64,000 nt of DNA from Ferranicluibacter rubi. Its GTDB lineage: Bacteria; Pseudomonadota; Alphaproteobacteria; Rhizobiales; Rhizobiaceae. The DNA lies in NCBI RefSeq assembly GCF_011603255.1, contig NZ_JAANCM010000008.1:186001-250000 (forward strand). Reading direction: 5' to 3'. Position 1 is the stretch's first letter. Each line of letters starts with the position of its first letter. This document shows positions 18,228 through 30,644 of this stretch, piece by piece. The position numbers were made by a program, and so were the translations under genes. Below the pieces are notes generated by a model that saw only the letters and a program-made list of their open reading frames with translations, was not told the DNA's origin and did not search any database.

Positions 18228-18269
18228 TCCTTTTTCGGTTATCAAGCGATATTTTATATACGCTTTCAT

Positions 18270-18298
18270 TTGACATTCGTTTTCATTTCGCTTTAGAT
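18270..18298 (+). promoter_or_regulatory. glpD operon promoter with GlpR-type repeats in the spacer
   Basis: TTGACA (18270-18275), a 17-base spacer and TTAGAT (18293-18298) form a near-consensus sigma70 promoter about 50 bases upstream of glpD. The spacer reads TTCGTTTTCATTTCGCT and an adjacent CGCTTTCATT lies just upstream, matching the TTTCGTTTTC motif at glpR. A repressor bound here would block RNA polymerase directly. Confidence 0.7.
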
Positions 18299-18351
18299 GT
18301 CCATGTTTCGCAGATGCGCATTTATGCTGCATTGCGAAAGGGGTGGGGAAC

Positions 18352-19872
18352 ATGACTGGGCAGGAACCTTTCGATATCTTCGTCATAGGTGGCGGGATCA
18401 ACGGCTGCGGCATCGCACGCGATGCCATCGGCCGCGGATACTCGGTCGGCCTTGCCGAGATGAACGATTTTGCATCGGGCACATCATCCGGCGCGACCAA
18501 GCTCATTCATGGCGGCCTGCGCTACCTCGAACATTACGAGTTCCGGCTGGTTCGGGAATCGCTGATGGAGCGCGAAGTGCTCTGGGCCATGGCGCCGCAC
18601 ATCATCTGGCCGATGCGCTTCGTCCTGCCGTTTCACAAGGGCGGCATTCGTCCTGCATGGCTCATTCGCCTCGGCCTCTTCCTCTATGACCATATTGGCG
18701 GCCGCAAGCTTCTGCCGGCAACGAAGACGCTCGACATGCGGCGCGACCCCGCCGGCAAGCCGCTGAAGCCGCTCTTCACCAAGGCCTTCGAATATTCGGA
18801 TGGCTGGGTGGACGATGCGCGCCTCGTGGTGCTGAACGCCCGCGACGCTGCCAATCGCGGCGCGGAGATCCTTTCGCGTAGCCGCGTTGTTTCTGCCCGG
18901 CGCGAGGGCAAGCTGTGGGCAGTCGATATTCAGGAAGGCAAGGGCGGCCCGGTCCGGCGCGTCACGGCGCGGATGCTGGTCAATGCGGCGGGTCCCTGGG
19001 TGGACCGCGTGCTCTCCAACGCGGTCGGCAAGAACGAGGTCCACAATGTCCGGCTCGTGCAGGGCAGCCACATCGTCATCCGCCAGAAGTTCAACGATCC
19101 CAGGGCCTATTTCTTCCAGAACCCGGATGGCCGCATCATCTTCGCCATTCCCTACGAGCGCGATTTTACGTTGATCGGCACGACGGATCAGGATTTTACC
19201 GGCGACCCCAAGGACATTCGCATCACGGATGCGGAAACGGATTATCTCTGCAAGGCGGCCAGCGAATATTTCGCTGAACCCGTGCGCCGCGAGGACATCG
19301 TCTGGAGCTATTCGGGTGTCCGGCCGCTGTTCGACGACGGTGCATCTAAGGCGCAGGAAGCGACCCGCGACTACGTGCTGAAGGTCGAGGCGGATGATGG
19401 CGCGGCGCCGCTGCTCAACGTCTTCGGCGGCAAGCTCACGACCTATCGCCGTCTTGCGGAGCATGCGCTGGAAAAGATCGGCGAAGCGATCGGCGACAAG
19501 GGCGTGCCTTGGACGGCCAAGAGCACATTGCCGGGCGGCGACTTTGCGCCGACGGGCTACGAGGCCGAGGTGGCGGCACTGAAAAACCGCTACGGGTTTC
19601 TCAGCGATCGCCACGCACGGCGGCTGGTCCGGCTCTACGGAACGCTCGCCGGGAAGATCGTCGGCGATGCGCAGACGATCGAGGCGCTCGGGCGGCATTA
19701 CGGGGCAGATCTCTACGAAGCCGAGGTTCGATATCTGATCGAACAGGAGTGGGCGCGCACGGCGGAGGATATCCTCTGGCGCCGCACGAAGCTCGGACTG
19801 AACCTTTCGGGAACCGAGGCGAGCGCGCTCGCGGATGACATGCAGAATTTGACGGCGCGCTGCGTCGCCTGA
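18352..19872 (+). CDS. glpD: Glycerol-3-phosphate dehydrogenase, FAD-dependent
   Basis: 506-residue aerobic glycerol-3-phosphate dehydrogenase, oxidising G3P to DHAP and passing electrons to quinone at the membrane. The N-terminal FAD-binding motif is FVIGGGINGCGIARDA, followed by SGTSSGATKLIHGGLRYLEHYEF, a GlpD hallmark. The second half has GSHIVI, then IFAIPYERDFTLIGTTDQ and SGVRPLF. ATG 18352 is preferred over GTG 18343, with AAGGGG at better spacing. First structural gene of the glycerol operon; 42 bases separate it from glpS. Confidence 0.95.
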   Translation: MTGQEPFDIFVIGGGINGCGIARDAIGRGYSVGLAEMNDFASGTSSGATKLIHGGLRYLEHYEFRLVRESLMEREVLWAMAPHIIWPMRFVLPFHKGGIRPAWLIRLGLFLYDHIGGRKLLPATKTLDMRRDPAGKPLKPLFTKAFEYSDGWVDDARLVVLNARDAANRGAEILSRSRVVSARREGKLWAVDIQEGKGGPVRRVTARMLVNAAGPWVDRVLSNAVGKNEVHNVRLVQGSHIVIRQKFNDPRAYFFQNPDGRIIFAIPYERDFTLIGTTDQDFTGDPKDIRITDAETDYLCKAASEYFAEPVRREDIVWSYSGVRPLFDDGASKAQEATRDYVLKVEADDGAAPLLNVFGGKLTTYRRLAEHALEKIGEAIGDKGVPWTAKSTLPGGDFAPTGYEAEVAALKNRYGFLSDRHARRLVRLYGTLAGKIVGDAQTIEALGRHYGADLYEAEVRYLIEQEWARTAEDILWRRTKLGLNLSGTEASALADDMQNLTARCVA

Positions 19873-19914
19873 GGCTGCTCCAAGGAGGGAGCGCCGCGGG
19901 CTGGGAGGAAAGAC

Positions 19915-20997
19915 ATGCTGGAACTGACGAACATCACAAAGGTCGTAGGAGCGGATACGCACATCCATCCGACGAACCTCGTCCTGCAGCGCGGTTCGCT
20001 GAACGTGCTGCTCGGACCGACCTTGTCGGGCAAGACCTCGCTGATGCGGCTGATGGCCGGCCTCGACAAGCCGACCTCCGGCACGATCCGTTTCGACGGC
20101 AAGGACGTGACCGGCGTTCGCGTGCAGGATCGCTCGGTCGCCATGGTCTACCAGCAGTTCATCAACTATCCCGCCATGACGGTCTATGAGAACATCGCCT
20201 CGCCGATGCGGATCGCCGGCAAGGATGCCGCCACCATCGACCGCGAGGTGAAGCAAGCGGCCGAGTTGATGAAGCTGACGCCTTATCTCGCACGTACGCC
20301 GCTCAATCTCTCGGGCGGCCAGCAGCAGCGCACGGCGCTGGCGCGTGCGATCGTCAAGAATGCAAGCCTCGTGCTGCTCGACGAGCCGCTCGCCAACCTC
20401 GACTACAAGCTGCGCGAGGAACTGCGCGAGGAACTGCCGAAGATCTTCGCGGCCTCCGGCGCGATCTTCGTCTATGCGACCACCGAGCCGGGCGAGGCCC
20501 TGCTGCTCGGCGGCCATACCGCGACCATGCATCACGGCAGCATCAGCCAGTTCGGCCCGACCATCGACGTCTACCGCCGGCCAGTCGATCTGGTCACAGC
20601 CAAAACCTTTGCCGATCCGCCGCTCAACACACTGGCTGTGGTGAAGTCCGGTGGCAGCTTCCTGCAGGATGGTGCGCCGCTTCTGCCGGTTCCCGCCCAT
20701 CTCGCCGATATCGCCGACGGTCCCTGCACCATCGGATTTCACCCCTACCATCTGTCGCTCGACGGCACCTCGGATGCGGCAGCCGTGCTTCCGGCGCGGA
20801 TCATCATCAGCGAGATCGCCGGTTCGGAGAGCTTCGTACATGTGGAGAGCGCCGGCGCACGTTGGGTCATGCTGGAGCCCGGCATCCGCAATATCGAGCC
20901 GGACACGCGCGTGAACCTGGCGCTCGATACCCGCCATCTCATGGCCTTTTCCACCGACGGACGCGCCATCACCGGCCGTCTCGACAGAGCGGCGTGA
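19915..20997 (+). CDS. glpS: Glycerol ABC transporter ATPase GlpS
   Basis: 360-residue ABC ATPase of the carbohydrate-importer type with a C-terminal regulatory (TOBE) region. Walker A is GPTLSGKT (34-41), Q-loop Q80, signature LSGGQ (132-136), Walker B LVLLDE (152-157) and D-loop ANLD. The switch region reads YATTEPGEA, so the H-loop His is replaced by Thr190. Paired with GlpT, this predicts one degenerate ATP site. It corresponds to GlpS of the R. leguminosarum GlpSTPQUV glycerol importer. Confidence 0.92.
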   Translation: MLELTNITKVVGADTHIHPTNLVLQRGSLNVLLGPTLSGKTSLMRLMAGLDKPTSGTIRFDGKDVTGVRVQDRSVAMVYQQFINYPAMTVYENIASPMRIAGKDAATIDREVKQAAELMKLTPYLARTPLNLSGGQQQRTALARAIVKNASLVLLDEPLANLDYKLREELREELPKIFAASGAIFVYATTEPGEALLLGGHTATMHHGSISQFGPTIDVYRRPVDLVTAKTFADPPLNTLAVVKSGGSFLQDGAPLLPVPAHLADIADGPCTIGFHPYHLSLDGTSDAAAVLPARIIISEIAGSESFVHVESAGARWVMLEPGIRNIEPDTRVNLALDTRHLMAFSTDGRAITGRLDRAA

Positions 20998-21007
20998 GGA
21001 GACAGAC

Positions 21008-22096
<1,089 letters not shown>

Positions 22097-22099
22097 GCC

Positions 22100-22966
<867 letters not shown>

Positions 22967-22987
22967 TCCGGGGAGGGAGGAGAAACC

Positions 22988-23866
22988 ATGACCACAACAA
23001 TGACCAATCCGGCCATCAACACGCCGACATCGACGACGGTCAGTCGCGCATCGGCCCCATCGACAGGTATTAGCCTGTCCTGGCTGGTGCCCACGCTTTA
23101 CATCGTCTTCCTGCTCCTGCCGATCTACTGGCTCGTCAATATGAGCTTCAAGACGAACATGGAGATCACCAGCACCTTCTCGCTCTATCCGCATGAACCG
23201 ACATTGCGGAACTATGCGGTAATTTTCACAGATCCGTCCTGGTACAAGGGCTACATCAACTCGATCATCTATGTGGTGATGAACACGGTGATCTCGGTGC
23301 TGGCGGCGCTTCCCGCAGCCTACGCCTTCTCGCGCTACCGGTTTCTCGGCGACAAGCACCTGTTCTTCTGGTTGCTTACCAACCGCATGGCCCCGCCTGC
23401 CGTCTTCGCGTTGCCGTTCTTCCAGCTCTATTCGGCCTTTGGCCTGATCGACACGCACATCGCCGTGGCGCTTGCACACTGCCTGTTCAACGTGCCGCTG
23501 GCCGTCTGGATCCTCGAAGGCTTCATGTCCGGCGTGCCGAAGGAGATCGACGAGACCGCCTATATCGACGGCTATTCCTTCCCGCGCTTCTTCGTGAAGA
23601 TCTACATTCCCCTGATCGCATCCGGCATCGGCGTCGCCGCCTTCTTCTGCTTCATGTTCTCCTGGGTCGAGCTTCTGATCGCCCGGACGCTGACCACGAC
23701 GGATGCGAAGCCGATTGCCGCGATCATGACGCGCACCGTCTCGGCATCGGGCATGGACTGGGGTGTGCTGGCTGCGGCCGGCGTGCTCACCATCATCCCC
23801 GGCGCCATCGTCATCTATTTCGTCCGCAACTACATCGCCAAGGGCTTTGCCCTCGGCCGCGTGTAA
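22988..23866 (+). CDS. glpQ: Glycerol ABC transporter permease GlpQ
   Basis: 292-residue permease of the MalG-type family. A Thr/Ser/Pro-rich cytoplasmic N-terminus (about 25 residues) precedes six hydrophobic segments. The coupling loop is EIDETAYIDGYSFPRFFVKI. GGGAGGAG precedes the ATG. The name follows the rhizobial glycerol operon and does not imply the phosphodiesterase called GlpQ in E. coli. Confidence 0.92.
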   Translation: MTTTMTNPAINTPTSTTVSRASAPSTGISLSWLVPTLYIVFLLLPIYWLVNMSFKTNMEITSTFSLYPHEPTLRNYAVIFTDPSWYKGYINSIIYVVMNTVISVLAALPAAYAFSRYRFLGDKHLFFWLLTNRMAPPAVFALPFFQLYSAFGLIDTHIAVALAHCLFNVPLAVWILEGFMSGVPKEIDETAYIDGYSFPRFFVKIYIPLIASGIGVAAFFCFMFSWVELLIARTLTTTDAKPIAAIMTRTVSASGMDWGVLAAAGVLTIIPGAIVIYFVRNYIAKGFALGRV

Positions 23867-23876
23867 GGAGACCGAC

Positions 23877-24158
23877 ATGAACTTCTCCTGGATGGCGTGG
23901 ACGCTGCCGACGGTCCTGTTCTTCGTGACGATCCTGACGCTGCTGGTCGGCATGGGGATCTGGGAATTCCTTTCGCCCGGCGGCAATCCGCGCGTCGGCA
24001 TCCTGCGCTTCGAGACGACACGGGGAGACCGCCTCTTCGTGTCGCTGCTCGGCAGCGCCTTCATTCACCTTGCATGGCTGGGGCTTGTCGGTCCCAACGT
24101 GTGGTGGGCTCTTGCCCTGTCCGTTGTCTACGCCATCGGCGTCTTCAAGCTGGTCTGA
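23877..24158 (+). CDS. glpU: Small membrane subunit GlpU (DUF2160)
   Basis: 93-residue membrane protein with three hydrophobic stretches (about residues 8-30, 52-70 and 73-92) and a conserved polar centre (SPGGNPRVGILRFETTRGDRL split by a turn). DUF2160 proteins are found specifically in GlpSTPQUV loci between the permease and binding-protein genes, as here. AAGGAG precedes the ATG, 10 bases after glpQ. It is presumed to be an accessory membrane component of the importer; its mechanism is unknown. Confidence 0.88.
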   Translation: MNFSWMAWTLPTVLFFVTILTLLVGMGIWEFLSPGGNPRVGILRFETTRGDRLFVSLLGSAFIHLAWLGLVGPNVWWALALSVVYAIGVFKLV

Positions 24159-24243
24159 GGCATCTGAACGACACGGGTTTTGCTGGGGGAGGGTCCTGGC
24201 GCCCGTGACAGCAATCGCAGAAACCTTAAGAGGAGGACTACTC

Positions 24244-25965
<1,722 letters not shown>

Positions 25966-25984
25966 GCCTGACCCGCTAGACAAC

Positions 25985-26018
25985 GGCCGGGGCGCGACAC
26001 GTGCCCCGGCCTTTTATT
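25985..26018 (+). terminator. Strong intrinsic terminator/attenuator between glpV and glpK
   Basis: GGCCGGGGC (25985-25993) and GCCCCGGCC (26003-26011) form a perfect 9-bp GC stem with a 9-base loop, followed by TTTTATT. It should end or attenuate the operon transcript after glpV and would leave glpK with lower or independent expression. It may also protect the upstream mRNA for the abundant binding protein. Confidence 0.8.
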
Positions 26019-26123
26019 GACGCCGCATGCCCCCGACGTGACAGTGCCGGGACCGCGAGCGGAATGACGAGGCATCGCGTGCGCCGGGGTGGCGTGGGCT
26101 GGGTCGATGGGAGACGAGGACGA

Positions 26124-27626
26124 ATGAGCGGTTACATTCTGGCGATCGATCAGGGAACGACATCCACCCGAACGATGATCTTCGACGCGAACATGGCCAT
26201 TGCCGGCGTTGCGGGCCAGGAATTCCAGCAATTCTTCCCCGATTCCGGCTGGGTCGAGCATGATGCCGAGGAGATCTGGGAGAGTGTGCTCTCCACCAGC
26301 CGCAAGGCGATCGAGAAGGCCGGCATCGCGGCCACCGATATCGCGGCGATCGGCATCACCAACCAGCGTGAGACGATCGTCGTTTGGGATCGTGAGACAG
26401 GCGAGCCCGTTCACCGTGCCATCGTCTGGCAGGACCGGCGCACGGCGCGGTTTTGCGACGAGCTGAAGGCGCGCGGGCTGGAGCCGTTGTTCACCGAGAA
26501 GACCGGCCTCCTGATCGATCCCTACTTTTCCGGCACGAAGCTCGCCTGGCTGCTCGACACGGTGGACGGCCTGCGCGCGCGCGCCGAGAAGGGCGAGGTC
26601 TGCTTCGGGACCATCGACAGCTGGCTCATCTACAAGCTGACCGGCGGGCGCGTACATGTGACCGACGCAACCAACGCCTCGCGCACGCTGCTCTACGATA
26701 TTTCCGAGAACCGTTTCGACGACGAGCTTCTCGACATCCTGTCCGTTCCCCGCGCGATGCTGCCGGAGGTGAAGGATTGCGCGGCCGATTTCGGCGTGAC
26801 CGATCCCGCCATCTTCGGTGCGGAAATCCCGATCCTCGGCGTGGCCGGCGATCAGCAGGCTGCCGTCATCGGCAATGCCTGCTTTGCGCCCGGCATGCTG
26901 AAATCGACCTATGGAACGGGCTGCTTTGCGCTTCTCAACACGGGCGAGGACCGCGTCGTCTCCTCCAACCGCCTGCTGACCACGATCGCCTACCGTCTCG
27001 ACGGCAAGACGACCTATGCGCTGGAAGGCTCGATCTTCATCGCCGGCGCCGCCGTGCAATGGCTGCGCGACGAAATGGGCTTCATCTCCAAGTCGTCCGA
27101 AGCCGAGGAACTGGCAAAGACGGCGGACCCGAACCAGCATGTTTACCTCGTACCGGCCTTCACCGGCCTCGGCGCGCCGCACTGGGACCCCGATGCGCGC
27201 GGCGCCGTCTTCGGTCTGACGCGAGCCACCGGCCCTGCCGAATTCGCGCGTGCGGCGTTGGAAAGCGTGGCCTACCAGACGCACGACCTTCTGGAAGCGA
27301 TGAAGAAGGACTGGGGCGACAAGCGCGAGCGGACGGTCTTGCGGGTCGATGGCGGCATGGTCGCCTCCGACTGGACGATGCAGCGCCTCGCCGACATCCT
27401 CGCAGCACCCGTCGATCGTCCCGTTGTCTTGGAAACCACCGTTCTCGGTGCGGCATGGCTCGCCGGCTCGCGCGCCGGCCTCTGGCCCGATCAGGCCGGT
27501 TTTGCCGAAGCCTGGCAATGCGACCGCCGGTTCGAGCCGGAAGAGAGCGATGGTGCGCGCCAGGCCGGCATCGACGGCTGGAAGGACTGCGTTGCCCGCT
27601 GCTTGACGAATCGCCCCGCTGCGTGA
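26124..27626 (+). CDS. glpK: Glycerol kinase
   Basis: 500-residue FGGY-family kinase phosphorylating glycerol to sn-glycerol-3-phosphate. Key regions are the N-terminal phosphate-binding [10 protein letters not shown], the substrate-binding GITNQRET and [15 protein letters not shown] in the middle and [15 protein letters not shown] near the end. Length equals the family norm. ATG 26124 has GAGGA upstream. It completes the uptake (GlpSTPQUV), phosphorylation (GlpK) and oxidation (GlpD) route, with GlpR responding to the G3P formed. No promoter was recognised between the hairpin and the gene. Confidence 0.96.
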   Translation: MSGYILAIDQGTTSTRTMIFDANMAIAGVAGQEFQQFFPDSGWVEHDAEEIWESVLSTSRKAIEKAGIAATDIAAIGITNQRETIVVWDRETGEPVHRAIVWQDRRTARFCDELKARGLEPLFTEKTGLLIDPYFSGTKLAWLLDTVDGLRARAEKGEVCFGTIDSWLIYKLTGGRVHVTDATNASRTLLYDISENRFDDELLDILSVPRAMLPEVKDCAADFGVTDPAIFGAEIPILGVAGDQQAAVIGNACFAPGMLKSTYGTGCFALLNTGEDRVVSSNRLLTTIAYRLDGKTTYALEGSIFIAGAAVQWLRDEMGFISKSSEAEELAKTADPNQHVYLVPAFTGLGAPHWDPDARGAVFGLTRATGPAEFARAALESVAYQTHDLLEAMKKDWGDKRERTVLRVDGGMVASDWTMQRLADILAAPVDRPVVLETTVLGAAWLAGSRAGLWPDQAGFAEAWQCDRRFEPEESDGARQAGIDGWKDCVARCLTNRPAA

Positions 27627-27719
27627 CGCTCGCTTTCCTTGTCAGGTGACAGGTTCGGACAGAACCTGCGCGCAGACTGATTCGCGGCTAAGCGGTGATT
27701 CTTCGGAAGTCTCGAAGCC

Positions 27720-28643
27720 TTAAGAATCTGACAGTGTCGGGAGAAGCTGACATTCGCTGGAAAACAACCTCTTGCTGATGAAATCGACGATGACCCGCAC
27801 TTTCGGGGAAAGATGCCGGCTCGAAGGCCAGATCAGGTTGAACTGGCCGGGAGCATCGAGGTGATCCAGCAGCAGCGGCGTAAGCTCTCCGTTCCTGAGT
27901 GAGGCGGCGGCGAGAAAATCCGGCATGCAGCCGATGCCGAGTCCGCGCAGCACGGCGCCGCGCAATGCCTCCATATTGTTGCATGTCAGGACGTGACGGA
28001 TCCTGACATCGGGCTCGCCCGCCGGACGCATCAAGGGCCAGTCCTGAATCTTGCCGCTATTGGGATAGCGGAAGCCGATCCCGACATGGGTGGACAGGTC
28101 GCGCGGGCAGGCCGGCGTTCCGCATTTCTCCAGATAGGCGGGTGACGCGCAGAGGAGCATCCGGAACGGCCGAAGCATGCGGACCATGATGCGGCTGTCG
28201 GGCAATTGCCCACTTCGGATAGCGACATCAACGCCTTCGTCGATGAGATCCACGATGCGGTCGGTGAAGTCCAGATCGAGTTCGATCTCCGGATAGAGCG
28301 ACAGAAACTCGGAAAGCACCGGCAGGAGCAGGTGGTAGGCGACGATGGGCGCGCTGACCTTGACCCGCCCACGTGGAGTTTCCCGGGTTCGCAGCAGCGT
28401 TTCCTGCGCGTCGTCGAGATCGTCGAGGATGTGGCGGCATCGTTCGTGAAACGCGCGCCCTTCTTCCGTCAGCCGCAGGCTGCGGGTCGAACGCTGAAAG
28501 AGCCGGACGCCCAACTGACTTTCCAGCCGTGTAACAGCCTTTCCGACAGCAGACGGGGATAGACCGAGAACACGTCCGGCGGCAACGAAGCTGCCGAGAT
28601 CGGCGGTGCGGACGAAGGCCCCGAGGCCGGTCAAACGGTCCAT
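27720..28643 (-). CDS. LysR-family transcriptional regulator
   Basis: 307-residue LysR-type regulator. The N-terminal helix-turn-helix is SFVAAGRVLGLSPSAVGKAV (about residues 18-37), and the substrate-binding domain includes GRVKVSAPIVAYHLL and DVAIRSGQLPDSR. This resembles the CrgA/AaeR-like clade. AGGAG precedes the ATG. It is divergent from a 14-segment MFS gene with 149 bases between them, the usual arrangement for a regulator and its target. The inducer is unknown. Confidence 0.88.
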   Translation of the reverse strand: MDRLTGLGAFVRTADLGSFVAAGRVLGLSPSAVGKAVTRLESQLGVRLFQRSTRSLRLTEEGRAFHERCRHILDDLDDAQETLLRTRETPRGRVKVSAPIVAYHLLLPVLSEFLSLYPEIELDLDFTDRIVDLIDEGVDVAIRSGQLPDSRIMVRMLRPFRMLLCASPAYLEKCGTPACPRDLSTHVGIGFRYPNSGKIQDWPLMRPAGEPDVRIRHVLTCNNMEALRGAVLRGLGIGCMPDFLAAASLRNGELTPLLLDHLDAPGQFNLIWPSSRHLSPKVRVIVDFISKRLFSSECQLLPTLSDS

Positions 28644-28792
28644 GTCTTCTGCTCCTTTATAGTGCCATTCGAGCGTTTTGATCCGTTATATCCGGAAGAA
28701 TGACGCCATTTTCGAATACTCAATCATAAATATACTGAAGCGCAAAGAGGGCGCGTGTTGGCGCACCATTCTCCAGCTTCAGGGAAACACGC

Positions 28793-30322
28793 ATGTCATC
28801 CTCATCCCGCGCGTCTGACGGACCTCGAACATGGCTGGCTTTGCTGGCCGTCTGCCTTGCCGCTGCTGCCATGCCCCTCACGTTCACGGGCACGGCGGTG
28901 GCGTTGCCCTCCATCGGGCGGGCGCTGGGCGGCAGTCCGGTCGCCATCGCCTGGGTGACGAACGCCTTCATGCTCACCTTCGGATCGACCCTGATGGCAG
29001 CGGGCGCCTTGGCGGACAGCTATGGCCGCAAGCGGATCTTCCTGGCGGGTGTCGGATCCTTCGCAGTGGTCTCGTTCGCGCTCGTTTTTGCCACAGATAT
29101 TCTGGTGTTCGATCTCTTGCGCGCGGCCCAAGGGTTTGCAGCGGCTGCAGCGTTTTCGGGCGGCATGGCCGCCCTGGCGCAGGCGTTCGAGGGGCCGGCG
29201 CGGCTTCGCGCCTTCAGCATCGTCGGCACCAGCTTCGGCGTCGGCCTGTCGCTCGGCCCGGTGGCCTCGGGCCTGATGATCGAGGCACTCGGCTGGCGCA
29301 GTATCTTCCTGGCGGTGGTCGTCTTTGCCGTTCTCGCCTTCATCTTCGGCTGGTACGCATTGAAGGAGAGCCGGGATCCGGCGTCTCGCGGGCTCGACTG
29401 GGGCGGAGCGCTGACCTTCACCGCGGCGCTCGGCCTCTTCACCTACGGCATTTTGCTGGCGCCCGAGCGTGGCTGGAGCGACGGCATGGTCTTGGGATTG
29501 CTGGCAGGCGCACTCGTCTTCCTCCTCGCGTTCGTGGTCACTGAACGCGCGGTCTCCCGGCCTATGCTGGACCTCTCCTTGTTCGCCTATCCCCGTTTCG
29601 TTGGCGTTCAGCTGCTTGCGGCGGCTCCGGCCTATGGCTTCGTCGTCTTGCTGGTCTTGCTTCCCGGGCGCTTCATCGGCGTAGAGGGTATGGGCGAGGC
29701 GGCGGCGGGGACCTTGATGATCGCGCTTTCGGCGCCGCTGCTGATCCTGCCGATCGTGGCCGGACTTCTGACGCGCTGGCTCCGCCCTGCCACGATTTGC
29801 GGGGCGGGTTTGCTGATCTCGGCCGCCGGTCTGCTCTGGCTGTCGCAGATCCAGGTCGGTGCTCCGGTTCTTGCACTCGCTTTGCCCATGCTGGTGATCG
29901 GTACGGGCATCAGCTTTCCCTGGGGGCTGATGGATGGCCTTGCGGTCAGCGTTGTGCCCAAGGAGCGCGCAGGAATGGCGACAGGCATTTTCAGCACCAC
30001 GAGGGTCGCCGGCGAAGGCGTTGCGCTCGCGGTCGTCAGCGCGATCCTGTCGATGCTGGTTGCCGACGGATTGAAGGGAAGCGCCATACCTTCGACCATT
30101 GCGACGAGCGCCCAAAGGCTTGCCGCCGGAGATCTCGGCGCGGCCGGGAATGCCTTGCAGGGAATCGATCGGGCAGTGCTGACGTCGCTCTACTCGAATG
30201 CCTTCAGCAACCTCCTCCTCCTGCTGACCGCCATCACCCTTCTGACCGCCCTCGTGGTCTTCGTCTTCCTCAGGACGAACGCTCACGATGTGAGCGAGGC
30301 TAGGGTCGAAAGCGCGGCCTGA
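28793..30322 (+). CDS. MFS drug/metabolite exporter (DHA2-type, 14 TMS)
   Basis: 509-residue major facilitator. The loop 2-3 motif GALADSYGRKRIFLAG (motif A) and the segment 5 pattern GTSFGVGLSLGPVASGLM (motif C of antiporters) are visible, together with about 14 hydrophobic segments, as in the DHA2 (QacA/EmrB-like) family. Likely proton-coupled efflux across the inner membrane. Divergent from the LysR gene and probably controlled by it. Substrate unknown; no HlyD-type adaptor is adjacent. Confidence 0.85.
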   Translation: MSSSSRASDGPRTWLALLAVCLAAAAMPLTFTGTAVALPSIGRALGGSPVAIAWVTNAFMLTFGSTLMAAGALADSYGRKRIFLAGVGSFAVVSFALVFATDILVFDLLRAAQGFAAAAAFSGGMAALAQAFEGPARLRAFSIVGTSFGVGLSLGPVASGLMIEALGWRSIFLAVVVFAVLAFIFGWYALKESRDPASRGLDWGGALTFTAALGLFTYGILLAPERGWSDGMVLGLLAGALVFLLAFVVTERAVSRPMLDLSLFAYPRFVGVQLLAAAPAYGFVVLLVLLPGRFIGVEGMGEAAAGTLMIALSAPLLILPIVAGLLTRWLRPATICGAGLLISAAGLLWLSQIQVGAPVLALALPMLVIGTGISFPWGLMDGLAVSVVPKERAGMATGIFSTTRVAGEGVALAVVSAILSMLVADGLKGSAIPSTIATSAQRLAAGDLGAAGNALQGIDRAVLTSLYSNAFSNLLLLLTAITLLTALVVFVFLRTNAHDVSEARVESAA

Positions 30323-30644
30323 AGAATTCGATCAGGCTGCAGTACGCCTGCAAGCGATCGCCGAAGTCGGCAAGCCAGGGCGCCGCACGACCTCGCTCTT
30401 CGTGAAGGACGCGTGGAAATCGCAGGCCGGCCAGGAACCGGTCTTGCTATTCCCGAGGTCGTCGCCCATGCTCAGCCAGGCACAGGACCGATCAGCGGAA
30501 CGGGTTGTTTCGCTGCGAAGCGCTCCCTCCATGTCCGACTGTGCGATGGACCATGTCATTGCCGACGGGCGCAGCAATACGCTCGGTTCCTGACACGGCC
30601 TGTCGCGACGACGTCTTCCCTTATCCCCCTCCGCGAGACCCTTC
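30323..30644. other. Intergenic region without recognised gene
   Basis: About 320 bases between two plus-strand genes. A minus-strand open frame covers it and runs into the aminotransferase start, but it has no ribosome site or family likeness. No terminator hairpin with a T-tract or known repeat was seen. Confidence 0.4.
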
